This document shows, in pieces, positions 10,179 through 18,790 of a DNA stretch of 64,000 bases. This stretch comes from Cohaesibacter intestini (GTDB taxonomy: Bacteria > Pseudomonadota > Alphaproteobacteria > Rhizobiales > Cohaesibacteraceae). The notes beneath the pieces are model-generated. The model was not told where the DNA came from and searched no databases. It saw only the letters and a list, made by a program, of their open reading frames with translations. Positions within the stretch are counted from its first letter, which is position 1, and each line of letters opens with the position of its first letter. A program made the translations under genes and the position numbers. The stretch covers positions 930,001 to 994,000 of the forward strand of contig NZ_QODK01000002.1 in NCBI RefSeq assembly GCF_003324485.1. The letters are read 5' to 3'.

Positions 10179-11671
10179 TGCGCTGTCCCCTTCCCGGTTT
10201 CGGCCAAGGCGCGCGCCACGGCGTCATGATCTGAGAAAGGCAGCACCTCTTTGCCAATCGTCTGGCCGGTTTCATGCCCCTTGCCAGCCACCAGCAAAAT
10301 ATCGCCCGGCTCCATCATGCGCACCCCGAGGGTGATCGCATCCTGACGTCCGCCAACATCCACCCCGTTGGTCACCGGCGCCATCACAGCAGCCCGGATC
10401 AGGGCCGGATCTTCAGAACGCGGATTGTCATCGGTGACGATGGAATAGTCGGCAAAATCATTGCTCGCCTGCCCCATCATCGGCCGCTTGCCGGGATCGC
10501 GGTCACCGCCTGCGCCAAAGACTGAAATCAGCCGGTTTTTAACAAAAGGCCGCAAAGCCTGAAGCGCAACGGCAAGCGAATCTGGCGTATGAGAATAGTC
10601 GACATAAATCGCCGTCTCTGGACCCGCATGGCCCACCAGCTCCATCCGCCCGCAGGCGCCTTTCAGCTTGGCAATGGCCTCCAGAATGACAGAAGGTTCC
10701 ACCCCGCCACTATAGGCCATCAGGCCCGCGACCAAAGCATTGGACACCTGAAAGCTACCAACCAGCGGCACATGGCAGGTCACATCGCCCCACAGACCGG
10801 ACAGAGTCACCGACTGGTCAAAGCCATCAATCTCGATGGCCTCGATCACCAGATCAGCCTCGGCCGCATGCCCCACCGTATAGCAGGTCAACCCGCGCGC
10901 CTCGGCAATATCGAGATAGAAAGCCCCATGCGGGTCATCAAGATTGATCACCGCAGCACCACCCTCGCGCACCAAACGCTTGAACAACAAAGCCTTGGCA
11001 TCGCGATAGGCTTCCAGCGTGCCATGATAGTCGAGATGATCGCGGGTGAGATTGGTGAAGGCGCCAACGTCAACGCTGAGGCAATCAAGGCGCTTCTGCT
11101 CCAGACCGTGGCTGGAGGCCTCAAGCGCCAGATGGGTCACCCCTTCCGCGACCAGCCCCTCCACAGAAGAAATCAAACCGACAGGATCCGGCGTTGTCAG
11201 GCCACCATAGCTGGTGCCTTTTGGCCCTTCGATGCCGATGGTGCCAATATTGGCCGCAACGGCACCCGCATGGGCCCAAATCTGTCTGAGGAAAGAAGCA
11301 ATCGACGTTTTGCCATTGGTGCCCGTCACCGCTCCAACATGCTGAAGGGAAACCGGATGCAACAACGCCGCCAGACGGGCCAACGCCAAATGTGGATCAG
11401 AAACCCGAACAATCGGCGCTGTAGCGTCGTCCAACTCAGCAGGCAGCTCAGAGGATTGTGCAATGAGAGCAAACACGGCCCCTTGCGCCAGCGCCTGCGG
11501 CACGAACTGCGCACCATCCACTGTTGACCCTGGCACCCCGACAAAGACAAATCCGGGCTTCACCGCCCGACTGTCGGCGGTCACGCCGACAATTGTCTGT
11601 CCAGAAACAGCGGCAAGTCCGCCTTGTTCAGTGGGCTGTTCCAGCGCGCCCAGCAGTTCGGCCACATTCAT
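10175..11671 (-). CDS. murE: UDP-MurNAc-dipeptide:meso-diaminopimelate ligase MurE
   Basis: Mur ligase that adds residue three of the stem peptide. The P-loop GTNGKTSIASFL, the central EASSHGLEQ and YVDYSHTPDSL are present. The motif DDNPRSEDP carries the DNPR signature that selects meso-diaminopimelate rather than lysine, as expected for a Gram-negative wall. The 498 residues are normal, and the gene is translationally coupled to murF. Confidence 0.97.
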   Translation of the reverse strand: MNVAELLGALEQPTEQGGLAAVSGQTIVGVTADSRAVKPGFVFVGVPGSTVDGAQFVPQALAQGAVFALIAQSSELPAELDDATAPIVRVSDPHLALARLAALLHPVSLQHVGAVTGTNGKTSIASFLRQIWAHAGAVAANIGTIGIEGPKGTSYGGLTTPDPVGLISSVEGLVAEGVTHLALEASSHGLEQKRLDCLSVDVGAFTNLTRDHLDYHGTLEAYRDAKALLFKRLVREGGAAVINLDDPHGAFYLDIAEARGLTCYTVGHAAEADLVIEAIEIDGFDQSVTLSGLWGDVTCHVPLVGSFQVSNALVAGLMAYSGGVEPSVILEAIAKLKGACGRMELVGHAGPETAIYVDYSHTPDSLAVALQALRPFVKNRLISVFGAGGDRDPGKRPMMGQASNDFADYSIVTDDNPRSEDPALIRAAVMAPVTNGVDVGGRQDAITLGVRMMEPGDILLVAGKGHETGQTIGKEVLPFSDHDAVARALAETGKGTAQ

Positions 11672-11717
11672 CCAACGGCTCTCCGGCTTTCAATTCGCAC
11701 CCTTGCGGGTGTCAGCT

Positions 11718-13439
11718 TTAGAAGGATGCAGCCACTGTTGGAACAACCTTTTGGCCAAAACGGGGCTTAACCCCCAAAATTGCGCCAACCCTGCGGATAA
11801 CTGCTCCTGCGGTCGGTGCGGCATTCACGCCAGCAGTGGCGTAACCATAAGTTTCCTTGATGCCCTTTGGCTCATCCAGCATCACCAGAACCACATAATC
11901 GGGATTGTCGATCGGGAAGGCTGACAGGAAAGATGTCAGCAGCTTGTTGTGAGAATATTTGCCATTCTCGACCTTTTCCGCCGTGCCCGTCTTGCCACCA
12001 ACCAGATAGCCATCAACCCGACTGCGTTTGCCCGAGCCCTTGACCGCATTCAGACGCAGCAAATAGCGCACATTCTCACTGGTTTCCTGACTGACGATGC
12101 GGTCACCCTTCGAGATGATGACATCGGCACTGCGCTTGAGGAAGGTCGGCGTCACATAGGTGCCGCCATTGACCAGAGCCGCCGCAGTCGCTGCCAATTG
12201 AAGAGGGGCTACGGTCATACCATGCCCAAAGGAAATGGTCATGGTCGACAGATCAGTCCATTTGCTCGGATAGGAAGGTGTGCGTGATTCCGGCAATTCG
12301 GTCTGGACCCGATCCAGCAAATGGGCCTTCTGCAAAAAGTCCTTATGGCCTTCACGACCCACTTTCAGGGCCATTTTGGCAGTGCCGATGTTGGAAGAGT
12401 AAATGAACACTTCCGGCACGGACAGGATCCGCTTTTTGCCATGGAAATCGCTAATCGTACCGCCCCGCACCCGGATCGGCTGGCGCGCATCAAAGCTGTC
12501 CTGCATATTGACGGTGCCTGTATCGAGCGCCATTGCAGTGGTGACCAGCTTCATCACCGATCCCATCTCATAGACACCGGCAGTCATCCGGTTGAGACGG
12601 TCCGGCTTTTGCGCATCCACTGGATCATTTGGATCATAATCCGGCAAGGAAACCATGCCGACCACTTCGCCATTCCGCGCATTCAGAACAACACCAGCCG
12701 CTGCTTCGGCCTTGTATTTCTCCATGCTTTTGCGCAGCTCGTCACGCAACACATGTTGAACCCGCAAGTCCAGAGACAATTGCACCGGCTTCTGGTCCGC
12801 CGTGCGGGCAAAGCCGGTTTCATGCAACACCGACAAGCCGGATTCATCGACAAACTTCTCGATACCCGCGATGCCTTCATTGTCAACATTGACCAGCCCC
12901 AGAATATGCGATGCCGTCGCTCCGGCTGGATAGAAGCGGCGATTTTCACTCAAAAATCCAAGCCCCGGAATGCCGGCCTCATGCACAGCCTGTTGTTGCC
13001 GTGGCGTGACTTCACGCTTGATCCAGGTGAACTTGCCGTCGCCCGACAGCCGCTTGCGCAGGCTTTCGCTTTCCAGATCTGGAAACACGCCGGTCAGCGC
13101 ATCCACCGCTTCGTCCACATCGATGATCTTGTAAGGCTCGGCAAAGACCGAAGCGGTCTTGATGTCGGTCGCAAGGATTTCGCCATTGCGATCAAGAATA
13201 TCAGGCCGCGCTGCCGCCATGGCATCCTGTGCACTGGAGCGGTGATTGGCTTCAGCCGGAGTGGCAAAGCCAAGCATCACCAGTCGGGCAGCAATGACAG
13301 TGAAACAAAAGACAAAGACGACAAGCGACATCTGGATACGCACGCCCGTTTCCTTGGAGCGCACTTTGTTGGTGCCGTCAAAATCGAAATTATGGTCCAC
13401 GGTTCGTATTTGCCCCTGTCGGGCGAGAAGATCGGTCAT
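11718..13439 (-). CDS. ftsI: Septal transpeptidase FtsI (penicillin-binding protein 3)
   Basis: Class B PBP that cross-links septal peptidoglycan in the periplasm. The 573 residues hold an N-terminal cytoplasmic tail, one membrane anchor at about residues 36-56 (MSLVVFVFCFTVIAARLVML), the dimerisation domain, and a transpeptidase domain with active-site SVMK (in YEMGSVMKLVTT), SSN (YSSNIGTAK) and KTG (VGGKTGTAEK). It lies 9 bases after ftsL and ahead of murE. Confidence 0.96.
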   Translation of the reverse strand: MTDLLARQGQIRTVDHNFDFDGTNKVRSKETGVRIQMSLVVFVFCFTVIAARLVMLGFATPAEANHRSSAQDAMAAARPDILDRNGEILATDIKTASVFAEPYKIIDVDEAVDALTGVFPDLESESLRKRLSGDGKFTWIKREVTPRQQQAVHEAGIPGLGFLSENRRFYPAGATASHILGLVNVDNEGIAGIEKFVDESGLSVLHETGFARTADQKPVQLSLDLRVQHVLRDELRKSMEKYKAEAAAGVVLNARNGEVVGMVSLPDYDPNDPVDAQKPDRLNRMTAGVYEMGSVMKLVTTAMALDTGTVNMQDSFDARQPIRVRGGTISDFHGKKRILSVPEVFIYSSNIGTAKMALKVGREGHKDFLQKAHLLDRVQTELPESRTPSYPSKWTDLSTMTISFGHGMTVAPLQLAATAAALVNGGTYVTPTFLKRSADVIISKGDRIVSQETSENVRYLLRLNAVKGSGKRSRVDGYLVGGKTGTAEKVENGKYSHNKLLTSFLSAFPIDNPDYVVLVMLDEPKGIKETYGYATAGVNAAPTAGAVIRRVGAILGVKPRFGQKVVPTVAASF

Positions 13440-13448
13440 GGCCCGCCC

Positions 13449-13820
13449 CTATTCCACGATCACTGCTGTCGGTTGTGCCTGCTTGAGAAACTCGTCGATG
13501 GTCGGCTTGTCTGCACCAACCTCTGACGGTTCCTGCACCCGTTCGGGCAAATCGGCAACCGTTCCAATCTGATAAGGCTGCACTTCGCTCAATCCCAGCT
13601 GATCGGCGAAGCGCTCGGAAAGCTGCTGCACCCGCTCGGGTCGATTGAGATAGCTCCATTCGGCTTTCAACAACAGCAAGGCTTCCTTTTCGTCCTCGAT
13701 CTGCTGCTCCAGCTTGACAATCCTGCTCTCTTCCTCTTTGGCTTCATGTTTGACCTGATAGAGCCAAAAGGCCCCCAGCAACACAAAGAGAAACAGAACG
13801 GTATTGATGAGTCTGCTCAT
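13449..13820 (-). CDS. ftsL: Cell division protein FtsL-like
   Basis: 123 residues: a short N-terminus, one membrane helix (about residues 5-22, LINTVLFLFVLLGAFWLY), then a coiled-coil stretch with a heptad pattern (about residues 27-58). That is the FtsL shape: a bitopic leucine-zipper protein bridging FtsQ/FtsB to FtsW/FtsI. Sequence conservation in this family is weak, so the assignment leans on the position between rsmH and ftsI and on topology. It overlaps rsmH by four bases. Confidence 0.85.
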   Translation of the reverse strand: MSRLINTVLFLFVLLGAFWLYQVKHEAKEEESRIVKLEQQIEDEKEALLLLKAEWSYLNRPERVQQLSERFADQLGLSEVQPYQIGTVADLPERVQEPSEVGADKPTIDEFLKQAQPTAVIVE

Positions 13821-14851
13821 GATCGGCCTCCTGAGCGGCTCTCCGCCAGCATTCTGGGCAATCCAAGCCCTTTTGCATCCAATGGGTGAGGCGCAGCATC
13901 GGTCCGTATGCCAGCCCGCATCTTTGCTGACCTGGACCGTGGATTGCGCGCCAGTTCTACCTCGTCAGGTCCCACCCCGCCTTTCACCGCCATTTCGAAA
14001 CTCGGGGCTGCGAGATCCTGCTCCGGCATATAACGTGACCCGCCGGAATGGGTCTTGGAACGCTCCTGAAAGAAGCGTTTGACAATACGATCTTCGAGCG
14101 AATGGAAGGTCACGACAACCAGCCGACCGCCTGGCTTGAGACAGCGTTCCGCCGCCATCAGCCCGTCGACCAGTTCGTCAAGCTCGCCATTGACATAGAT
14201 CCGCAGACCCTGAAACACCTTGGTCGCCGGATGTATCTTCTGTGTCGGTTTGCGGCCAATGGTCTTCTCGATCAGGTTCGCCAGATCAAGCGTGGTCTCA
14301 AACGGCGTTACCGCACGGCGCTCAACAATCGCTGCGGCGATCCGGCGCCCCTGATTTTCTTCGCCCAACTGACGGAAAATCCGGGTCAGTTCCACTGCGT
14401 CATGACCATTGACCACGTCCGCCGCGCTCGGCCCGCTCTGGGACATCCGCATATCGAGCGGCCCATCCTGCATGAAGGAAAAGCCCCTTTCGGCTTCATC
14501 CAGCTGCATCGAAGAAACGCCGATATCCAGCACAACCGCATCAAGTGGTGTCAGCCCTTCATCGGCAGCAATATCGGCCAGCTCACTGAAACAGCCCGCC
14601 ACGAACCGCAACCGCTCGCCATATTTGGTCTGCAGCACCGCCGCCCGATCAGCAGCTTCCGGATCCCGGTCAACCCCAAGCACCGAAGCACCCCGATCAA
14701 GAATGGCGCTGGAATAGCCGCCAAAACCGAAGGTGCCATCGAGCACCCATTCGCCGTCACGGGCATCAAGGGCATCAACAACAGGATCAAGCAGCACAGG
14801 GATATGACGCTGAGCGTCTTCACCATCGATCATCGCGCTGAGCTCGCTCAT
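13817..14851 (-). CDS. rsmH: 16S rRNA (cytosine-1402-N4)-methyltransferase RsmH
   Basis: SAM-dependent enzyme that methylates C1402 in the 16S rRNA P site. The 344 residues start with HIPVLLDPVVDAL, then the SAM motif DGTFGFGGYSSAIL, VLDIGVSSMQLDEAERGFS and, in the C-terminal half, FQGLRIYVNGELDEL and VVVTFHSLEDRIVKRFF. The second gene of the dcw cluster, with ATGA overlaps to mraZ and ftsL. Confidence 0.97.
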   Translation of the reverse strand: MSELSAMIDGEDAQRHIPVLLDPVVDALDARDGEWVLDGTFGFGGYSSAILDRGASVLGVDRDPEAADRAAVLQTKYGERLRFVAGCFSELADIAADEGLTPLDAVVLDIGVSSMQLDEAERGFSFMQDGPLDMRMSQSGPSAADVVNGHDAVELTRIFRQLGEENQGRRIAAAIVERRAVTPFETTLDLANLIEKTIGRKPTQKIHPATKVFQGLRIYVNGELDELVDGLMAAERCLKPGGRLVVVTFHSLEDRIVKRFFQERSKTHSGGSRYMPEQDLAAPSFEMAVKGGVGPDEVELARNPRSRSAKMRAGIRTDAAPHPLDAKGLGLPRMLAESRSGGRS

Positions 14852-15333
14852 GCCTCGTCTCCTCCGCCTTGCCCTTCTTTGGGGGCCACATTTGTTTTTC
14901 CTTGACGGATCCTCGACAGGGCAAGCTTTTGCGCTTCCTTGCGATGGACCTCATAGCGATCGGGTTGCCAGAGGCGAAATTTCGTCCCTTGACCGACAAA
15001 CACCACCACATCCGTGATGCCCGCATATTCCTTGATGCTTTCGCTCAGGACGATGCGACCATCCTTGTCGATCTTGAAAGTCTCGCTCTCCCCCAACAGG
15101 GCAGTCGAGAGCATTTCGCGCTCTTCCGAGAAGGGATCGAACTGGTTGAGCTGATCGTTGATTTCCTGCTGATAAACCAAGCCACCGGCCTCGATGGAGA
15201 CTTGGTCAAGAGAAGGACTGCAAAATAGGCTGTCCTGTCCATCCTGTGCGAGCAACTGCCGGAAGGGAGCAGGTATCGACACACGCCCCTTGGAATCCAA
15301 CCGGTTCACATATTTGGATACAAATGCCTGCAT
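14848..15333 (-). CDS. mraZ: Transcriptional regulator MraZ
   Basis: First gene of the dcw cluster. MraZ is a ring-forming DNA-binding protein with two AbrB-like halves that represses its own operon. The 161 residues show the first repeat YVNRLDSKGRVSIPAPFRQLL (residues 8-28) and the second FKIDKDGRIVLSESIKEYAGI (about residues 90-110). Each holds the expected D-x-x-GR-hydrophobic core. The likely operator is the TGGGN array 225-270 bases upstream. Confidence 0.96.
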   Translation of the reverse strand: MQAFVSKYVNRLDSKGRVSIPAPFRQLLAQDGQDSLFCSPSLDQVSIEAGGLVYQQEINDQLNQFDPFSEEREMLSTALLGESETFKIDKDGRIVLSESIKEYAGITDVVVFVGQGTKFRLWQPDRYEVHRKEAQKLALSRIRQGKTNVAPKEGQGGGDEA

Positions 15334-15871
15334 CCTATCCCGCCTACTGGACCATTTTCGACGCGCCTTGGCTGATCGAAAAATGCCTCACAACACTGAA
15401 AATCCAGCGCTCTGCTCCGCCCCGTTTTACCGGTGCGTTCCCAAACCGCCCTCAACGCTCATTGTTTCACTCTTGCCTCCCGATAAGGGAGTAGTCCGCC
15501 GCATAGTCTGTGGGATCGAGTCATTTCAGACGACACGACCCCGGACCGCATGGATATGGGATATCATGGGATTATATGGGCGTCAATGGAATCCCATGGA
15601 GTCACGCCACAGCAGCCGCGATCTCCCATTTTAAGAAAATTAGCGTTAACAAAGGGTTGAAGCCAATTTGGTCCAAAAGGCCCAAAGGCACTTTTAACAG
15701 GTTAAAAACAGGCAAATGGCGTCTGGATTTTGCACTTGCCCGACAAAACCCATGAACAAAACCCACGAACAGAACCCATGAACCACCAGAGAAGGTTTCT
15801 GCGTCTTGCGACGCAACCAACTCCGCTGCGACACCCATCAGGAGGCGAAGAAACGCAAAAGAAAGAAAAAG
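15334..15871. other. Gene-free stretch between mraZ and rnpB
   Basis: About 540 bases with no convincing coding frame. It contains the MraZ box array described separately, a long leader of some 220 bases between those boxes and mraZ, and A/G-rich DNA just 3' of rnpB. The frames open here on both strands read as low-complexity shadow peptides. Confidence 0.7.
15557..15601 (-). promoter_or_regulatory. MraZ operator array and mra promoter region
   Basis: On the plus strand TGGGA, TGGGA, TGGGC, TGGAA and TGGAG start at 15557, 15567, 15577, 15587 and 15597: five boxes at an exact 10-base period, the first three perfect. MraZ of Escherichia coli is known to bind direct TGGGN repeats spaced by five bases ahead of mraZ. 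The same stretch read on the minus strand holds TATAAT (15571-15576) and TTGACG (15581-15586), so bound protein would cover the likely promoter. The exact -35/-10 pair is not certain. Confidence 0.8.
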
Positions 15872-16263
15872 AAGAACCAGTCGGTCTGTAAGCCGGGTTT
15901 TGTACGGCGCGGCCCGAGGGCCACACGCGGCAACCATTCATCTGGGGCATCCATTGCTGAATGCCTCTAGCAACCCACCCGAATGACTGGCCTGAAAGCC
16001 GGCTGGACTTGCGCCCGCGCCATTCCTATTCGGTTTTGCTCCCGGTGGGGTTTACCATGCCGTCCGCATTGCTGAAGACGCGGTGAGCTCTTACCTCACC
16101 CTTTCACCCTTACCCGACGCGATGTCGGGCGGTTTGCTTTCTGTGGCACTTTCCCTAGAGTCGCCTCCGCCGGGCGTTACCCGGCACCGTGCTTTCATGG
16201 AGCCCGGACTTTCCTCACCGGATTGCTTTCGCGTGACCGGTGCGGCTGCCCGACCGACTGGTC
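15872..16263 (-). ncRNA. rnpB: RNase P RNA, bacterial class A
   Basis: Catalytic RNA of the tRNA 5'-processing enzyme. The P1 helix closes perfectly, with ACCAGTCGGTC at the 5' end and GACCGACTGGT at the 3' end. Between them are the universally conserved GAGGAAAGTCCGGGCTCC (CR-I), the AGGGTGAAAGGGTGAGGTAAGAG region, and the 3' CR-V block near the plus-strand text AAGCCGGGTTTTGTACGGC. About 392 nt is normal for alphaproteobacteria. Ends are set from P1 and may be off by a few bases. Confidence 0.96.
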
Positions 16264-16268
16264 TCCCG

Positions 16269-16297
16269 GACCTAAGCCCAATTGCATCGCAGGTCAA
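16269..16297 (-). promoter_or_regulatory. rnpB promoter overlapping the end of the MocR gene
   Basis: On the minus strand, TTGACC (16292-16297), a 17-base spacer and TAGGTC (16269-16274) place the start of transcription about 6-7 bases further on, exactly where rnpB P1 begins. The -35 box overlaps the stop codon of the upstream MocR-type gene. Confidence 0.65.
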
Positions 16298-17787
16298 GGG
16301 ACGAAGCGCTTGAGACAGTGCGCAACTGCCGCGACAGCGTTAACAATCTCGGCCTCATTGGATGCCGCATAGCCAAAGAACAATCCCTGCCGCACCTCAC
16401 AGCGACCGGACCAGTAAAGCGCCGACAAAGGCGTGCACTCGATGCCGATTGCTGCCAGTGCCGCCGCCAGCGCATCATCCCGCACCCCGGCTTCCAGCAG
16501 GCGCGGTGTCAGATAGGCAGGCATCTGGATGCCCCCATCCGGCACTTCCGGCATCAAGATGTCACCACACTGAGCCGCCAGAGCCTCGGCCAAACAATCC
16601 CGCCGTGCCTGATAGAGCTTGTTCATGTCGCGCACATGGCTGCGAAAATGCCCGCTGGTCAAAAACTCTGCCAACGCCATTTGCACCGTCAAACCCGGCA
16701 CCCCTCCCATATTGCGCTGCATCCTCCTGACCGGCTCGACCAGAGGCGGCGGCACCACCAGATAGGCAAGGCGCAAGGAGGGCATCAGCGATTTGGCGAA
16801 AGTGCCCATATAGAGCACCCGCTCGCCGCGACCCAACCCTTGCAAACAGGAGAGTGGCGCGTTGGAGAAATGAAACTCACTGTCGTAATCATCCTCCAGA
16901 ACGAATGCCCCATGTTTGGCAGCAAAGGCCAACAGCGCCAAACGATCCTCCAGCGCCATCACCTGCCCGGAAGGGAACTGATGGGACGGCGAAACATAGA
17001 TCAACCGTGGTACAGCCCCATCAGCCACCAAGTCGTCAAGCCGCTGAAACCGGTCTGCCGCATACACCTCAATTGGCCGGACATCCGAATGCACCCCGCG
17101 CAACACCGACAGCATTCCCGCATAGCCCGGCTCTTCATGCAACGCCACATCGCCCGGATCCAGCAACAGGCGCGCGACCAGATCCAGAGCGGCTTGCGCC
17201 GAGGAAAAGACAATCACCTGCTCCGCAGACGCAGAAACTCCTCGGCTCACGGCCACATGATCTATCAGCGCCTCACGCAGGTCCGGCAGGCCATAATAGT
17301 GAGCATAGCCCCCCAGCAGGGGCTGCTGATGCATCCCCCGTGCCGCACGCCTCAAACAGCGTCCCCACAAGTCATGGGGAAAGTGGCGCACATCTGGCAA
17401 TCCCGGCTGAAAAGTGTGCGGTGTCGGTTGATCCCGCCGCCCAACCGCGATCAGCGCTTGGGCGCTGCGCGACAAGCGCAGGGGACGCGCCTGCGGCGGC
17501 TCCTCTCGCGCCGGGGGCTCGACCGGCACAAATCCCCGTGAGGCTTCGCTGACAAAGGTGCCGCGCCGCCCTTCAGAGCGCAAATAGCCTTCTGCCAGCA
17601 GCAAGTCATAGGCAGCCACCACACTGTTGCGTCCCACGCCCAGCTGGGCGGACAGATGTCGACTGGTCGGCAAGCGACTGCCAGCCCCAAGCACACCCGT
17701 CTCGATCAGCCCTCTGAGCTGTTCAAACAATTGCGGCACGAGACCCTTCCCCCCGGCACGATCCAGAGTGATGTGACTTGCAAGCAT
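16294..17787 (-). CDS. MocR/PdxR-type GntR regulator with aminotransferase domain
   Basis: Transcription factor with an N-terminal GntR winged helix (about residues 10-75; LPTSRHLSAQLGVGRNSVVAAYDLLLAEGYL) fused to a class I aminotransferase-like domain. The PLP-lysine site is MGTFAKSLMPSLRLAYLV and the cofactor region is LEDDYDSEF. Proteins of this group sense pyridoxal phosphate or an amine and bind direct repeats. The divergent gene encodes a pyridoxamine-phosphate-oxidase-fold protein, a common partner, and the 121-base gap holds repeated TTGG-TC motifs. 497 residues is typical. Confidence 0.9.
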   Translation of the reverse strand: MLASHITLDRAGGKGLVPQLFEQLRGLIETGVLGAGSRLPTSRHLSAQLGVGRNSVVAAYDLLLAEGYLRSEGRRGTFVSEASRGFVPVEPPAREEPPQARPLRLSRSAQALIAVGRRDQPTPHTFQPGLPDVRHFPHDLWGRCLRRAARGMHQQPLLGGYAHYYGLPDLREALIDHVAVSRGVSASAEQVIVFSSAQAALDLVARLLLDPGDVALHEEPGYAGMLSVLRGVHSDVRPIEVYAADRFQRLDDLVADGAVPRLIYVSPSHQFPSGQVMALEDRLALLAFAAKHGAFVLEDDYDSEFHFSNAPLSCLQGLGRGERVLYMGTFAKSLMPSLRLAYLVVPPPLVEPVRRMQRNMGGVPGLTVQMALAEFLTSGHFRSHVRDMNKLYQARRDCLAEALAAQCGDILMPEVPDGGIQMPAYLTPRLLEAGVRDDALAAALAAIGIECTPLSALYWSGRCEVRQGLFFGYAASNEAEIVNAVAAVAHCLKRFVP

Positions 17788-17788
17788 A

Positions 17789-17848
17789 TTGGTTCCTACA
17801 AATTGATGCTATTGGATCTTCATTAAGAACCAAAAGCCTGTTTGGATC
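17789..17848. promoter_or_regulatory. Putative MocR operator: repeated TTGGxTC motifs
   Basis: TTGGTTC (17789-17795), TTGGATC (17812-17818) and TTGGATC (17842-17848) lie in direct orientation between the divergent genes. GAACCAA (17827-17833) adds one inverted copy of the first. MocR-type proteins usually bind direct repeats in such spacers. No experimental consensus is claimed. Confidence 0.45.
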
Positions 17849-17908
17849 AAGCCAAACCCAAACAGCACCGCATCTACGCCCGCAAGGCGTCAAGACAAGA
17901 GCAAACCA

Positions 17909-18577
17909 ATGAGTGAGCAAACAAGCCAACAGGTTCCCATCACAGCCACCAACAAGGTACGGACGGCCAACCGCGCTAACTATGACCGGCAAACCATTCA
18001 CGCCATCCTCGATGATGGTCTCATCGCCCATGTGGCCTTTTCCCTCGATGATCAACCCTTCGTTCTGCCCATGGCCTATGGCCGGATCGGCGACCAGCTT
18101 TATATCCATGGAGCCAAGGGCGCACGCATGTTCAAGGCCCTGAAAAAGGGCCTGCCGATCTGCATCAATGTGACCATCGTCGACGGCTTTGTCGTCGCGC
18201 GTTCCGCCTTCCATCATTCAATGAATTACCGTTCGGCCAATATTCATGGCATCGGCCGTCTTGTGGAAGACAGAGATGAAAAATACGATGCTCTGGTCGC
18301 GGTCACCGACCATATCGCGCCGGGCCGCTGGGACGAAACCCGCGAGACCACAGACAAGGAAATCAATGCCACCACGGTGATCGCGGTCGAGATCGAAACC
18401 GCCGCTGCCAAATGCCGCGCCGGCATGCCGGTCGATGACGAGGAAGACTATGCGACCGACTTCTGGGCCGGCATCGTGCCGATTGCCACCAGCTTCGGCC
18501 CAGCCATTGATGACAGCCGTCTGAAAGACGGCATTCCGGTCGCCGACAGCATCAAGAAGCTGGTCGCTCGCCGCTAG
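17909..18577 (+). CDS. Pyridoxamine 5'-phosphate oxidase-family flavoprotein
   Basis: 222 residues of the split-barrel flavin-binding fold (Pyridox_ox_2-like). It opens with NRANYDRQTIHAILDDGLIAHVAF, then LPMAYGRIGDQLYIHGAKGARMFKAL, the stretch that would hold FMN phosphate in the family, and CINVTIVDGFVVARSAFHHSMNYRSANIHG. Substrate is unknown; related proteins act on FMN, heme or small amines. It diverges from the MocR regulator, which probably controls it. Confidence 0.85.
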   Translation: MSEQTSQQVPITATNKVRTANRANYDRQTIHAILDDGLIAHVAFSLDDQPFVLPMAYGRIGDQLYIHGAKGARMFKALKKGLPICINVTIVDGFVVARSAFHHSMNYRSANIHGIGRLVEDRDEKYDALVAVTDHIAPGRWDETRETTDKEINATTVIAVEIETAAAKCRAGMPVDDEEDYATDFWAGIVPIATSFGPAIDDSRLKDGIPVADSIKKLVARR

Positions 18578-18790
18578 CGCCTTCAAAAACAGGCAACCTT
18601 GCCAAGCTTGACAAGATCTGAGGACAGGTTTATATCCGCCCTCAGGTTGCAGGCACCTGCCGCTCGCAAGGCGACAGCCCATGGTGAAGTCCTGATGATA
18701 GATCCGAAATCTCTGCCCCACATGCATTTCATGCGGGTGGCAATGCGAGCCCCATCCTTATTTGGAAATGCGTCTTGTTAGGAGGCTGAG

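Noticed and set aside
15551-15601. The repeated TGGG units as a short CRISPR-like or satellite repeat.
   Set aside because: Units are five bases with a strict 10-base period only upstream of mraZ, as expected for MraZ boxes. No spacers or repeats of CRISPR size occur anywhere in the window.
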